Positions 34,470-47,303 of a DNA stretch of 64,000 nucleotides are shown piece after piece. Source of the stretch: Nageia nagi (lineage: Eukaryota; Pinophyta); assembly GCA_050084985.1 (NCBI GenBank), contig JBITNC010000001.1, positions 112,778,001 to 112,842,000 on the forward strand, written 5' to 3'. Numbering within the stretch: the first letter of the stretch is position 1; every line of letters begins with the position of its first letter. Position numbers and translations under genes: made by a program. The notes beneath the pieces were generated by a model. That model was not told the DNA's origin. It saw only the letters and a list, made by a program, of their open reading frames with translations, and searched no databases.

Positions 34470-34483
34470 AATACCCCACTTTG
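34470..34483 (-). other. GypG polypurine tract
   Basis: On the minus strand CAAAGTGGGGTATT directly precedes the LTR start at 34469. This is the expected site for plus-strand DNA priming. Confidence 0.6.
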
Positions 34484-34853
34484 AATATATTTTTATGCTT
34501 TTGTAATAAAAGATAATCAAAGTATAAATTCAAAGTATAACAAGAAAAGTAAGAAAGAACTCCCTAAAAAAGTTTTCATGTAGTAGTAGCTTTGGATGCC
34601 CTAGTTTTTTTCCTATATTATGTTCCTTCTTTGATTTGGTTTCAACATGATGGACCTCTCATCATAGGAAAAATCTAAGGAAAATAAAAAGGAACCTAAA
34701 GAGAGCTTAGATAAGACACATTTTTGCATAATATATCTCAAATATAAATATTAAATATCATGATATGGAAAGTATGATAAGAAAACAAACCTATCCTTAG
34801 TTACTTACCCACTAATATTTGATGAATATGATAATCGATTTAGATTGATCATC

Positions 34854-35120
34854 TTGGTTTCCCAAGGCACCATGTTTCCATGGATTTTGATATGAATGAC
34901 CCTTCCTTACAAAGGTACTAAATGATAAGATTGACCATCCCTTACAAAGACATCAAATGATAAGAATGATCAAATTGGTTTCCCAAGCCACCATGTTACT
35001 ATGGATTTACATATTTCCTTACAAAGGAGGCCAATGATATGTATGACCAACTTGGTTTCCCAAGCCAACATGTTTTCATGTATTTGTTAATAAAGTTATC
35101 CCTTGCTTACAAAGGAGTTC
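34854..35120. repeat. Tandem repeats upstream of GypG 3' LTR
   Basis: TTGGTTTCCCAAG recurs at 34854, 34975 and 35052. Each is followed by CC(A/C)CCATGTT or a close variant and later CTTACAAAG and AATGATA. The units are uneven, about 77 and 121 bp apart. The repeated word itself is a small palindrome. Such repeats before the 3' LTR are common in Tat-type elements. Confidence 0.75.
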
Positions 35121-36761
35121 AATGATAAACAATGATATAATATGAAAATAATTTGAGCATACAATAATATATGATAAGCATTTTTTATGATAAGTATTAG
35201 TTTAAATAAAGGATGGTAAGCAATATTTTGATATGCGTGAGTTTGAAAAAAATAATATTTTGATAAGCAATTGCTAACCTAACATCTTTTAGTAAAATAA
35301 TATAAAAAATTTTTAATAAAACTATGAAAAACAATATATATGAAAAGTAACATATATGGTAAGAAATTATGCAAATTGCATCATAATATTCACTAATAAG
35401 CAATTTTTTGACAAGATGTTATCTAAAATATCATAGAAATGTAGATTAATATGTACAAAATGAACTATGTATTCATGATATCAATATTCAAAGGAACATT
35501 TTGAAATGCATGTTTGAAATATGAAAAGATATTTAAAATAGATAAAATTTTGATCAATCATCATTCAAAAATGAAAAGCACATATATTTTCCTCATTTAA
35601 GTAGGCATGCAAAGTATGGAAAAGAAATTCAATTTTAATGATTAGCCAATTTAACCTAGTAGCAACGTTGAAAATGTAGCAATGATGCAAGGATAAGGAA
35701 AGAAAATTCAAAAGGGGACAAGTTCCTTAGCTCCAAGCTATATTTATGAAGTTAAAGAGAAAAATAAATTATAAGAACACAACATATGAAGTAAAATTTG
35801 ATGATCATTTCATTTCATTTTTGATTGATTTGCCCTAAGAGGGATTTTTGATAGTTTACATATTAGTACAAATAATGATGAACATTTTTATTACATGCAG
35901 ATAATGAATAAATTTACAACATAAAATTTAACAAGAAAAGAGCTCAAGGACCCAATGAAAACATTTTAATGGAGCAATGATACACCATTAAAGGCGAAAT
36001 AGGTTATTAAGAAAAAGACTAGAGATAGATGTTTGAATATTTGACGATAAAAAGGAGTTTAGTTTTCATTCATCGATGAAGGTAAGAAATCAATTAAAAA
36101 AGGAGTTTCCAATTAGTTTATAAATATGTAGAATTGGATTTCATTTGCACATTCATAATTTTCCAACTTGAGCTCTGGTCCTCAAGGTCTTTGGTGTCCT
36201 ATTTGGCTTGTGGAGAGGTTGTGGGATGCTATTGACTTATTGCATGCATTCATTATTGATATGTATTGTTAGATTACTTCAAAAAAAGGTCATCAGTATT
36301 TAGTTGTTCATTATTAACTCAAGGGGAATTAAGTACCAAAATTTTTCTCATATTCTTATCTTATGTATTGTTTAGATGATTTTTGATTGTCTACTTTTTC
36401 AATTTGATCAAATTTTTGCTAAATTTTGAATTTTTTTGAAACATGGGGGTAAATACATAGTGCTAAGTTTTTACATACATGGGATGAAATAGAATACATT
36501 TTTACTATATAAATTAGGATAAAATTGATGGGTGTCAAAAAAATTTGGAAATTGGGAGCTAAAACGGGGCAACATCGTTGGAATCCTAACATCACCATTG
36601 GGATGAGATTTTATAGAAATAAAAAAAATGGCATTTGTACATTATTATAAAATATGTTTACACAATACACTATTAAATTTATTAAATGTACAAAAATAAA
36701 TAAATTTTAAGTTTTTTATGTTTTAAAATTTGATATGTTATGCTACTAATACATTTCATGT
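35121..36761. other. AT-rich part of GypG without clear gene
   Basis: No readable domain. The stretch 36540-36610 has a less AT-rich word set (GGGGCAACATCGTTGGAATCC... type) and may be the 5' part of the PMD gene or an intron. Confidence 0.45.
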
Positions 36762-38440
36762 TTGACTTGGATGCAAGATCAGGCCTACCTAATGAGATGC
36801 GAGCCATGGAGTCCAAATTTGGATATCACTATAGATGTTGTGCTAATTTTGGAGGAGAGAGGGTGGGTAGAGTCATCTAAACTTAGTCACATGATGGAAA
36901 TTATATGTATACCATGTGATAAGTATTTTTTAACTACCCTCATGGAGTATTGGTGTGATAACTTTGACATGTTCCATTTACTAACAGGTGAGATGACCAT
37001 CACCCTGATAGATATTCATTATATATTGTAGGTACCCATGAAGGGTACACTAATTCAAATGGCTACTTTGAATATGAAAAATATGGAGGACCATTATTAT
37101 TGGTTAAAAAATGTTAGACACTATGAGTAGCATAAGAAGGGTGCACCCCTTCATGACACAATTTACATGCACCCAGAGGATATAGAATTTACTTGGAAAT
37201 TTAGTTTCTATGTTATGATTTTTATTGATATGATTCTGTGTAGTGATATGCCTTTATAGGGAGAGGTATGCATGGGTGTCTTGGATATTGGCCATGTTAT
37301 ACAAGGATCTTCATAATCTTATTTATATGAAGAAGGGAGGAATGATTATAGTACATTTATTCATTATATGGGCCTAGAATTATGAGCATATTAGTGTAGT
37401 TTGCACTTATCTTTTGATAGTGACATGGGTGGAAATGCCTAACTGATTCCAATGGAAAACCACATAGTGGGTAGGGATGACATGAGAAGTTGAGTAGTGT
37501 CAGAGATTGCTAGATTTATTGGATGAGGGTGACCTAGTTTAGGACCCATACTTTGACTTGGCAATATAGAAGGTGTATTATAAGGAGCTATCATGGAGTA
37601 TGACTCCATATCACATCCAAGATCATAGAAAGGTGATTGAGTTCTATCATATAGATTGAATACTAAGATAGTTTAGCATGAATCAAGATATGCATGTGCT
37701 AAGGGTGTGGCCTACTATAGATCAGTACTATCAGTATCAAGTGTTTCCATTAGGGATGGTGGCTATTCCAACATTGAGTGAAAATTGGGTTACTCCAGAG
37801 GACCATGCCCTTAGGGTACCCATTAATTTTTATCAACATACTCCAAAGTATTAGCGATGGAAGGACTCAATGATGCCTAACCCACTAGGCCTTAAGGATG
37901 AGAAGGGATATGAGGTAGAGAGAAAGGAGGAGATGAAGGAGGAGGAGACAAATATGGAGGGAGAAAATCCTATGGATGTTGGTGATCTTCCACCACCTTC
38001 TTGGCTGATAGATCCATTTGTAACATCCTTATTAGGAACTACAACTCCCCCAATGGATGCCTTGGGTATACTTAGACTTTAGAAATTTGGTTATTGGATT
38101 ATTTAAAAAAAAAAATTGACATCAATATTTGTGACAAAAGGATAAATACTCAGGTGGTAATGCTACAATCGTAGATGGTGAGCCTACAGGTGCAACTAAA
38201 GGTTGGAGATGACCAAATATGAGTACTCTAGGAATATATAAAAACTCTGCAAGCTCTTCCTCACATGATGCATCACTAGGACCTAAAGAGGCTCTATGAT
38301 CTAATAAAAGTGAAGGATAGTAAGCTCCTTCAGTTCGAGTAGACTTTGGCAACAATATCTACTACTCTCTCTATGTTTAGGTCTAGGAGTAGGATCCAGG
38401 ATCCATCCATTGGTTAGAGTTTACATGGAGGGAACTAGTT
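36762..38440 (+). pseudogene. Plant mobile domain (PMD) gene remnant, antisense inside GypG
   Basis: 36762-37031 reads ERGWVESSKLSHMMEII, then EYWCDNFDMFHLLTGEMTITL and IDIHYIL. This matches the PMD pattern in which W.P.TH.FH.P.GE.T.TL.D follows a short helical start. VPMKGTL follows after a TAG. A frameshift precedes YAWVSWILAMLYKDL and the typical tail ending in NYEHI (WAWEHI in intact members). Then come ELSWSMTPYHIQDHRKVIEF, ENWVTPEDHALRVPINFYQH, WKDSMMPNPLG and an acidic part ending at 38082. A possible coiled-coil end (QVVMLQS, VSLQVQLKVGDDQI) is at 38120-38440. PMD proteins occur as host genes and as transposon cargo. Here it lies opposite to gag within one element. Confidence 0.75.
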
Positions 38441-39439
38441 GTTGTATTAGTGATTGATGTTTTATGGACCTCTTTTGGACATATATTTATTATCTATTAA
38501 AATACAATTTTTTGGATTATATGTTTTACTATTTCTATGGATGACATGTTTACTTGCTTTATATATTTAAAATAAAGATTGAATTTTGACAAAAATAATA
38601 TGATAATACTTTAATTTTAAGCAACATGAGTATGTAAGAATTGGAATTGAAAAAATCATTAGTTTAAGTAATAAATATAATCAAAATATGGTAATGTAAT
38701 GATAAACAATTTTGAAAGATGGTGACTTTAGTAAACACTAACATATATAATCTTGGTAAATTAAGAACAATCGTAATAATGTCAAGCATAATAGAGTGAT
38801 AATGCTTAGATAAGGAGGGAAAGTAAAAATAAAAAAGAAAATGGTGCTCAAGGAATAGCCTAATTAAGAGAAAAAAGAGGCCTAAATTTTGATGAATGGA
38901 AAGGTAAACAATGCTTATTTCTTAGGATGAAATTCATTAAATTGGTGAATCATTTACCAGAAAACATGAAAATAAGATAACTACATACATACTTTTGCAA
39001 TGAAACACATACACCTAAAATATTATGATAAAGTTTAGCCTTTACATGATTGGGAGTAGAGTGACAATGCTAGATTCCAACATCATCACTTAGGTAACAT
39101 ACCGAAAAGACACTCAAGTTAAAATGAAGTACTTTACATTTTGGCCAAACAATGAAAAATAAATACAAGAATAAAAAATACATTGAAATAAGTTACAAAA
39201 TTTTCTAAACATCACCCACATCAAGAATCATACCTGGAACTGGTGGCTATTGAGTTTGCTATTATGGTTGAGGGATACTCCCAGTGTTAGTATGCAACTT
39301 CTTGCCATCATCATCAAGTTTTTCCTTCTTGAATTATGGAAATGGATTTTTGAATATCTTCAATCCTTGATTTTGGGTATATGTTGGTCCATCCTATATT
39401 GGATTAAACATGTGTTGCTACAAAATTTCATCTAAAACT
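38441..39439. other. GypG internal sequence without clear pol
   Basis: Minus-strand pieces such as GWTNIYPKSRIEDIQKS near 39340-39400 may be gag-protease linker. I see no RT, RNase H or integrase motif. Confidence 0.45.
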
Positions 39440-39957
39440 TTATGGTCAAATTTAAAATTTCCTTTTTCATGTAAATATTTGGACTATATTTATGAGATGA
39501 CAACACTCTTTTGTGGCATGAATGACTCTTCTATGAAAATTACAAAAGAGTTGTGCTTGATAGCCTTGAAGTTTAATGTGGGGGGACTCTTTCATTGAAG
39601 GATAAAGGACCATGTTCATGGCTACTAAGGCATCCAAGACTTCACTAATATCCTCATGGAACTTGGTATACTACCTACATGACTTTATAGGTTGCCAAAC
39701 TTATATATCATCATGGATGACATGAGCTATCATTTTGAATTCAAGATCATGGTGATGGATCTTTCTAGGTTTATTAGGAGAAACAAGATTTTGTATTGAA
39801 GTTGGCTTCATGTAGTCTAAGGATTCATTGAAATATTTGTGATGGGATTCTTTACTAATCATTTCATCTATTAGTTTTTCATATGGATAATCTTGGAAAT
39901 ATGAAAAGTCACATCTACAATATGGCAACAAGGGTTGGAAAAGAACATGCTTCTTTT
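39440..39957 (-). pseudogene. GypG gag C-terminal part with zinc knuckle
   Basis: On the minus strand 39931-39701 is open (FSYFQDYPYEKLIDEMIS). After stops, near 39490-39560, AQLFCNFHRRVIHATKECCHL appears. It corresponds to the C.FH...GHTT..C..L knuckle of Tat-type gypsy gag. The piece ends at the CopH target duplication CTTTT (39953-39957), and the N-terminal half of gag is at 49285-50791. Confidence 0.7.
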
Positions 39958-41954
39958 TGTTGAACTATACATGACACTGAGAGGGGGGGTGAATTAGTGT
40001 TTCAATTTTAAAACTTTAAATTTGAAAACTTTAAATAGTATAGTAGAGAAATAAAACCAAATAGAGCAAGCACACCAAGATAGCAAACACACAACACAAG
40101 ATATAACGAGGTTCACCAATGTGGCTACATCCCTGGAAAAGCTTGGACTTAAATCCAAATCCAACCATTGTAAAGCACCAACTTTAAATATAATTTATCA
40201 GCACCAACTAAAAGAAGCACCAACCCCTAAGCTTTACAGCACCCACTGCAAGGAGCACCAACTCCACTTGCCAAGCACCCACTTGACCGATTTAATAAGA
40301 TGGAATGAAAGATTGATAACTAGTTACCCAAGACCCGGAATGGTCTAGCTCAAAACTTTTCTCACAAAATATAATCTGAATCATATTCTATTTTCTTTAT
40401 GCTCATGCCAATAGCTCTCAATTCATCTATAATCTGACACCTCTTTTAATTCATACACATTTGGTTTAGATTCCTATCTACTGAAAAATGCTCAAAATTG
40501 GATCAAGAAACTATTGCTCATATCACTGAAAGGGTTGCTGTTATTTTTCACCAAGAAAAATCCTCATATTTTGAATCAAAATTGATATAATTTCTCACAA
40601 ATATCTAGAACTTTTAACACTTAAATAATTATCAAGAAAACATTCATTTTTGAGATATCCATTACTCATACATGCTTCACACATCTCTCAATAACAAACT
40701 ACACTGCCAAAACACAAACCCAGAAAAATTTGAATTTATTCGAATTGGTTGAGGATAATACTTTGAATGCACTCAAAATGCGTGTTCCATGTCCATATGG
40801 CACAAAATGGTATGAAAAATTTCACATAGATGCCGAAATACTTTTCAAAGCTCGAATCTATCTTTTTATCTTCTCTTCTCTTGATTTTTTTTTTTTTTAA
40901 GTGTCACATGATAAAAGAACTCTTGGCCTTAAATAGAAGTGTGATAACTAAGATATAAAATAAAAGGAAAGAGCATTTTTTCAAACCATACACACTATTC
41001 CTTTTTTTTTTGTCACTTAAAACCATTGTCGGCTAAAACTGGAATATTAAGAAAAAAAACTCTAACACCTTTTTCGATGAGCTATAACTTCTTACTGAGT
41101 GTACGATTTAACATGAAATTTGGACTACATGTTCTTCATATAACTCAATACATTTTATACAAATTTAAAGTTTAACTCCTCATAGCTTGCATACAACACT
41201 TTTCGCAAAGTGGCCTCCGACACAGATTTCACAGGTATTTTGTTATGCTTGGATTTGTGCAAGTTATAGGTTCTCATAGTTCGAGGCCTCAAATCAAGAT
41301 GGTTCAAAAGAAAATGTTGTTCATATCATCAAGTTATATGTGTAAAAACTTTGAAATTCTAAATTTGAAGACTTTTAGAGCCCAAAACAACCAACCTACT
41401 ATTTCCAAAATTTATGCTCAAATAGTCAAAAAGTTATGGAGTGGCATTTTGTAGCTTGTACCATTTCTTCCTCGATTATCATCTTGCTATGAAATTTAGA
41501 CCACACCTTCTTGGTATATAGTACTATATATGATTTAAATTTCAACCTCTGATTCATCATCTTTTGCTTAGAATTCAAATTGTACAAAGCCAATTTTACA
41601 TAAATTTCTGATTGCATCATAATCCACAAGAGTGCCCAAAACTAAACCAACATGAAATTTGATCATTCCAATGCTTCACACAAGTTTTTTATTAATCCAA
41701 AAACTGATCCAAACCATCTCTCACTGTTTGTCACCTTCCATTTGTAATTTGGCCCTCTTGACAACTTTTTGGTACCTCATGACAACTTTTGGTCCCTTTG
41801 TCATTTTTGCATCCGACAACTTTGTAGATCTTATCGATGTTATTTCTTTGACACATGCAACCATATAAACCTTATGAACCAACCATATGAACCTTATGAA
41901 CACTGATCTCATCGTGTTGACAATAATGACAACACTGCTACACCATACTCAACA
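39958..41954 (-). repeat. CopH 3' LTR
   Basis: Paired with 47304-49284. Plus strand starts TGTTGAACTAT and ends CATACTCAACA. In element sense it starts TGTTGAGTATGG, like the CopB LTR. The U5-side end has the AGCACCAAC words (GTTGGTGCT in sense) at 40175-40270, also as in CopB. The middle is unlike CopB and has no 14-bp array. Confidence 0.94.
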
Positions 41955-42171
41955 ATCTCCCCCTTTGGAATTGTTGGCAACACATATGCAAAAACTTGTT
42001 ACTCTTCTCCCCCTTTGACAACAAATACAAAGGGGTGTCATGGACTCCTCCTGAGTCCATATACACAATAATCAAGTGTAAATTAGTATACATAAGAACA
42101 AAATTATATAGGAGTAAAAAGATAAACAAATACAAAATTACTCCCCCTGAGATTGTGCACCCAAAAGCTAG
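41955..42171 (-). other. CopH 3' untranslated region with repeated polypurine tracts
   Basis: On the minus strand CCAAAGGGGGAGAT abuts the LTR (41955-41968). CAAAGGGGGAGAA lies at 42005-42017, and TCAGGGGGAGTA at 42139-42150. This is the same multi-tract layout as CopB. Confidence 0.85.
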
Positions 42172-43038
42172 TCAATGCTTGGGCAATATCACCACTCCCA
42201 ATTTCTTTCGTAGGTACTCAAAAACTTCTTTGGGTAATATTTTAGTAAATATATCTACTACTAGCTCTGATGTGGGAACAAATTCTAACTTTACCTCTCC
42301 TTCTGCAACCTTTTCCTTCAAAAAATGATATCAAATGGCAATATGTTTTATTCTTGAATGCATGACTAGATTCTTAGAAATATTGATTGCACTTGTGTTA
42401 TCACACATAATTGAAATAGGCTCAGTGATCTGAATCCCTAGATCTTTCATCATTTATTTCATCCACATAACCTATGTACAACATGATGTTGCTACTATGT
42501 ACTCTGCTTCTACGGTGGATAATGATACCGATTCTTATTTCTTACTGTGCCAACCGACAAGATTATTACCCAAGTAAAATGCACTGCCACTAGTGCTTTT
42601 CCTGTCATCTACACATCCTGCCCAATCTGCATCTAAAAAAGTAATGAGTGTGAAATCTTTTCCTTTGGGATACCATAGGCCATAGTCCATTGTACCTTTA
42701 AAGTACCAAAAAATCCATTTTACTGCAGTCACATGTGTTTCCTTTGGACTTGCTTGGAACAGTGCAACCATACACACTGCCTGAAGTATGTCAGGTTTGG
42801 TAGCTATCAAATATAATAAGCTCCCAATCATTGACCTGTATATAGTTTGATCTACTGATGGTGAATTATCATCCTTGCTTAGCTTGCAGCCTGTCATCAT
42901 AGGAGTGCTCATAAGCTTGCAATCCTCCATAGTGAACTTTTTCAACATCTCTTTAACATACTTGATTTGCCAAATAAAAATGCCATTCTTTAATTGATTA
43001 ACTTGCAAACCAAAAAAATATGAAATTTCACCTATCAT
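42172..43038 (-). pseudogene. CopH RT C-end and RNase H (broken)
   Basis: The minus-strand stretch 43038-42535 is open: [68 protein letters not shown] and DDRKSTSGSAFYLGNN. After stops it goes on with DNTSAINISKNLVMHSR and FTK.LPKEVFEYLRKKLG to the terminal stop at 42172-42174. The catalytic Asp of DADW is present. It is in a different frame from the upstream RT because one A is missing near 43377. Confidence 0.9.
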
Positions 43039-43680
43039 TGATATTTCAAACTCTGTTTATATTTGGTTAGCAAAATCTTTATACATTTCATCTTTGCTAC
43101 CTCCAAAAATAGTATTATCTACATAAACAACAATGATAACTTGGTGATTATTTTTAGATTTAATGTAGAGATTACTATCCACCATACCCTTTTTAAAACC
43201 TTGCTGATGTAGATATGTATCAAGTCTAGAGTACCATGCTTGGGGTGCTTATTTTAGACCATAAAGTGCCTTTTTTAATTTGCACACAAAATTTGGATTC
43301 TCACTTATCTGAAATCTGTCTGGCTACTCAATATAAACTTTTTCATTAAGATTTCCATTCAAAAATGCTGATTTACATCCATTTGATAAACTTTGAAGTT
43401 TTTAAAGACTACCAAAGCAAGAAACATACAGATAGCTTCTAATCTAGCAACAGGAGCAAAGGTTTCTTCAAAATCAATACCTTCAACTTGAGCATACCCT
43501 TTACAAACCAATCTTACTTTGTTTCTTATTACTTTTCCATCTTCATTAAGCTTGTTGCAAAAAACCCACTTGGTGCCAATCACATTTTTATTTTTGGGCC
43601 TTGGTACCAACTCCCAAGTTTGATTCTTTTCAATTTGGTCTAGTTCCTCATCCATTACTTTGATCTAACTTTCATCTTGA
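43039..43680 (-). pseudogene. CopH reverse transcriptase (broken)
   Basis: The minus-strand stretch 43655-43359 reads [35 protein letters not shown] and VYQMDV. A missing A then shifts the frame (near 43377). The catalytic motif near 43105-43120 is YVDN instead of YVDD (GAT to AAT), so polymerase activity is lost. CKLKKAL and [19 protein letters not shown] flank it. Confidence 0.9.
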
Positions 43681-45365
43681 CTTGCCTCTGCAACATTTTT
43701 TGGTTCTATGTTTGAGAGAAGAGAATATGTTCTTATTGTTCTTCTTCTTGTTTGAACTCCAGTATCTAGATCTCCAATTATTTGGTCAATTGGATGATCT
43801 TTTTACCATTTACCTGTCTTGTATTTTTAATTTTCTTCTATTTCTGAACCATTATGTGAGTTACCTGAGCCATTCTTTGGTTAATTTTTTGGTTGTTCCT
43901 CTACCTCATCTACCTCAATATATTCTAAAAAATTTTCATTATTATCTTTTGGAGGTACTCTTAGTTCATCAATCTTGGCATCCGCACTCTTAACAATTTT
44001 TCTAAGTCTTTTATTATAACATTTATAAGCCTTGCTTTTTATTGAGTAACCAAGAAATATACCTTCATCCACTCTATCATCGAACTTACCAAGATTTTCT
44101 TCTATCCTCTTGATGTAGCACTTACTCCCAAATACTTTGAAGTATTTTGCTGATGCCTTTTTACCGAACCATAATTCATAGGGTGTCTTATTCTCATGGG
44201 GCCTCAACATACATCTATTCTGAATATAAACCGCTATGTGGACTGCTTCTTTCCAAAACCTATTAGCTATGTGGCTTTTTGTCAACATTATTCATGCCAT
44301 TTCTTGAACTAACCTATTTTTTCTTTCTACTACACCATTTTGCTGAGGTGTTCTTGCTACTGAAAACTATCTTCTGATACCATACTCATGATAGAATTCA
44401 TTAAAATCATCTGAAATGAATTCACCTCCTCTATTCGATCTTAAACATTTAATTCTTCTTCCAATCTGATTTTCTGCTAGGTTCTTGAAGGTCTTAAATT
44501 TTTCAAGTGCTTCTGACTTGTGTTTCAAGAATAGTATCCATGTCATCCTAGAATAATCATCTATACATAGCATAAAGTACCTATTCTTATTTAAACTTTA
44601 TGTTCTCATAGGACCACACAAATCAGTATGAACAAGCTCTAATGGTTTGTTGGAATAGTATTCCTTTATCTTGAAAGTGGATCTAGTGAGCTTACCCTTT
44701 TGGCATGAAGAACAAATACTACTTAGTGGTTTTTTGATACTTGGTATATCTCAAACTGCTCTCTTTGAATAAATTTTAACTAAATTATCAAAACTGATGT
44801 GTCCAAGTCTCTTATGCCAAAGCCAATCTTCATCCTCCTTTCTGAGTAGACATGATCCATTTGAAGTCTCTATCAATGTATATAGATTTCTAGATGTCCT
44901 TGTACCAACTGCAACTAACCTGCCACTATTTGCTCTTTTGATTTCATATCTATGTTTCTTGAATATTACATCATGTCCTCTGTCACAAATCTGACTAACA
45001 CTTAGTAAGTTATGTTTTAATTCGATCATGAATAATACTTCTTCTAACTTGATCTTTCCATCATTAATCTTAACTGTACCTCTACCAACAATCTTTGCTC
45101 CATCATTATTGCCAAATTTTACTGATCCCCCTTCATGTTGTTCTAATTTTTCAAATCTTCTTTTATCCCCAATCATGTGGCTAGAGCAACCACTATCTAG
45201 TATCCAAGGAGCTAGTTTATTCTCTGCTTTAAGAGCTATTCGTACTATTAGAGATACTTTTTCATCTTTTGGTTGCTCCTTCTCTTTCCATATCTTCTTG
45301 ATACCTATTTTAGATTCATGTATTGTCTCTTCCTATTTGTTTTGTTGTACCTATCTTTCTAGAAT
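43681..45365 (-). pseudogene. CopH protease and integrase (broken)
   Basis: Minus strand. A protease DSGCSSHMIGDKRRF lies near 45160-45205. RANSGRLVAVGTRTS and DEDWLWHKRLGHISF give the start of the integrase zinc region. The core shows CLRSNRGGEF where the catalytic Asp is Asn (44433-44435). The catalytic Glu after NGVV is kept (44325-44327). A TGA in MA*IML near 44290-44300 probably comes from CGA (Arg). KSHIANRFWKEAVH and FGSKCYIKRIEENL end the readable part. All in one frame with gag. Confidence 0.9.
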
Positions 45366-47240
45366 TTATCTATTATATCTCATGCCTTGTGATCGAAAAG
45401 ATCTTTGCTGAAATTGATTTTGAAAAAATGTGCTCTTGCAATTTCTTGCAGTATGACCATAGTTGTGACAATTATAACATTCTACAACATAATCCATCAA
45501 TGGTGCAAATATATTTCTACTTGAGAAATTCCTTGGACCTATATTATATTTACATTCAGAAATTCTATGTCCATACCCATTGCACTTAAAATAATAACTA
45601 GAAAAGGATTGAGTGAACCTGGGTTGTGGACTTTGCCACATTGCAGTAGGTGTCAGAAATCTTCTTCTTCTTTGATGTGCGACATGTGTAAATCTATCAT
45701 TGTCCATATACCTATCATTTCTAGTAGTATTATTTTGTCTTCTATGAAATGGTTGTTCTTGATTAACTAGTTTCTTTTCCTCTTTGATTTCTAATTTTTT
45801 ATTTACATCCTTGGAGGTTTGTTCTTCTTCAAAACTCAAACCAAATTTAATATTTGTTGCTCTTTGGTTCTGTAAAATTTCATTTAGCTTTAAAGATCCT
45901 TCCTCAAGTTTGTGATACTCACTAATCTTATGACTCATCTCTTCCAATTGAAGATTCAATCCTGTAATCTCTACTTCTAATTTGCTACAGTACTCAACTT
46001 TGGTAGTGATTTGTTCTTCAAGATCCTCAGTTGTTTTCTGTATTTCTTCCACTTGTACTTTTAATCTTGTAATAACTTAATTTGCATCATCAAGTTTTCA
46101 AGAAGTTTTTTAATATTTTTTCCTTTCTATCTCTAATTCTTCTAAAGCTGCAATTAATTCTTCTTCTAGATTAACTTCTGCTTCAACTTCTTCATCAATT
46201 TCTTCTTCTAATTTTTATTTCAATTCCAATTTTTCTTCTTCAAATGCCATGAAGAGAGCTTCATCAACCTCTTCTTCTAAGTCTTCATTTGAATTGACTT
46301 CTGATGAACTAATATTTTTGGAAATAAAACTTTTCTTCTTGAAATTACCTTTTCTAAAATTTGATTTTGTCTTCCATCCATTTCTCTCTCTGTGTGAACT
46401 TTTATCATCTTTGTTCTTCTCATTGTGTAGACATTTAGTTGCAAAATGCCCTACACCTCCATAATTGAAATATTTAAATGGTAATTTTCCTCTATATTTA
46501 CCTTTTGTTCTTTTCTTTAACTTACGAACAAAATTCACTTCTAATTCATCAGATGTCTCTTCTTCATCAGATTCTAGCATTGCTTTTATTTTCTTCTTTG
46601 CTTTGAAAATGGCTTTCCTTTCAATAGATTTTCCTTTTCCTATTCTCATTTCATAAGTAGTTAGAGAACCATGCATTTCATCCATATTAAAAGTATTTAA
46701 ATCTTTCGCTTCTTCTATGGCAGAAACTTTTAAATCAAATCTTTGCGGAAGTGAGCGTAATACCTTTTTCATAATAACTGCATCTTCAATCTTTTCTCCG
46801 AGGCCTCTAATCGCATTGGTTACTTCATTGACCCTTAGCATGTATGCTTCTATGTTTTCATCTTCATTCATCTTTAAACTCTCAAACTGCGCTCGGTGAG
46901 TTTGAAGCTTAGCCTCTTTTATCTTTATGTCTCCCTCATGAATGCTTTTAAGTTTATCCCATATTTCTTTTGTCAATTCACAATTCATCACTTTTACTAG
47001 CTTGCTATCTACTAATCCACACATGATAGCATTTTTAGCCTTTGAATTATTTTCATATGCCTTATTAGCAGCTGCATTTGTAATAGGCATAGTAGGTGCG
47101 GTATAACCATTTTTTGTGGCCTCCTAAATCTCATATCCCAAAGCACTAAGATATGTCTGCATTCTGAGTCTCTAAAAAGAATAATTAGTGCCATCAAATA
47201 ATGGAGCTTTATTTGAAGAAAACCCTTCACCTGAAGTCAT
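45366..47240 (-). pseudogene. CopH gag (broken)
   Basis: The start is at 47240 (MTSGEGFSSNKAPLFDG), like CopB. TAG stops replace the Trp in NYSFW and another Trp soon after. From 47090 it is open: NAAANKAYENN, CELTKEIWDKLKSIHEGD and the rest of the gag core. The first zinc knuckle reads YFNYGGVGHFATKC, with two Cys changed to Tyr. A coiled coil follows (46052 downward: EEIQKTTEDLEEQITTKV). Two more knuckles are at about 45440-45580 (YFKCNGYGHRISEC, CYNCHNYGHTARNC). TAA at 46215 and at 45366 break it; the latter matches the CopB stop at 4405. Confidence 0.9.
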
Positions 47241-47289
47241 TACGACACACCCAAGATCTCCCTAGTTGATTAAGCCGAAATAGGAACCT

Positions 47290-47301
47290 GCTCTGATACC
47301 A
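47290..47301 (-). other. CopH primer binding site (initiator Met tRNA type)
   Basis: TGGTATCAGAGC on the minus strand, two bases (AT) after the LTR end, exactly as in CopB. Confidence 0.95.
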
Positions 47302-47303
47302 AT

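Noticed and set aside
45028-45411. Plus-strand 127-residue frame
   Set aside because: Antisense shadow of CopH gag-protease.
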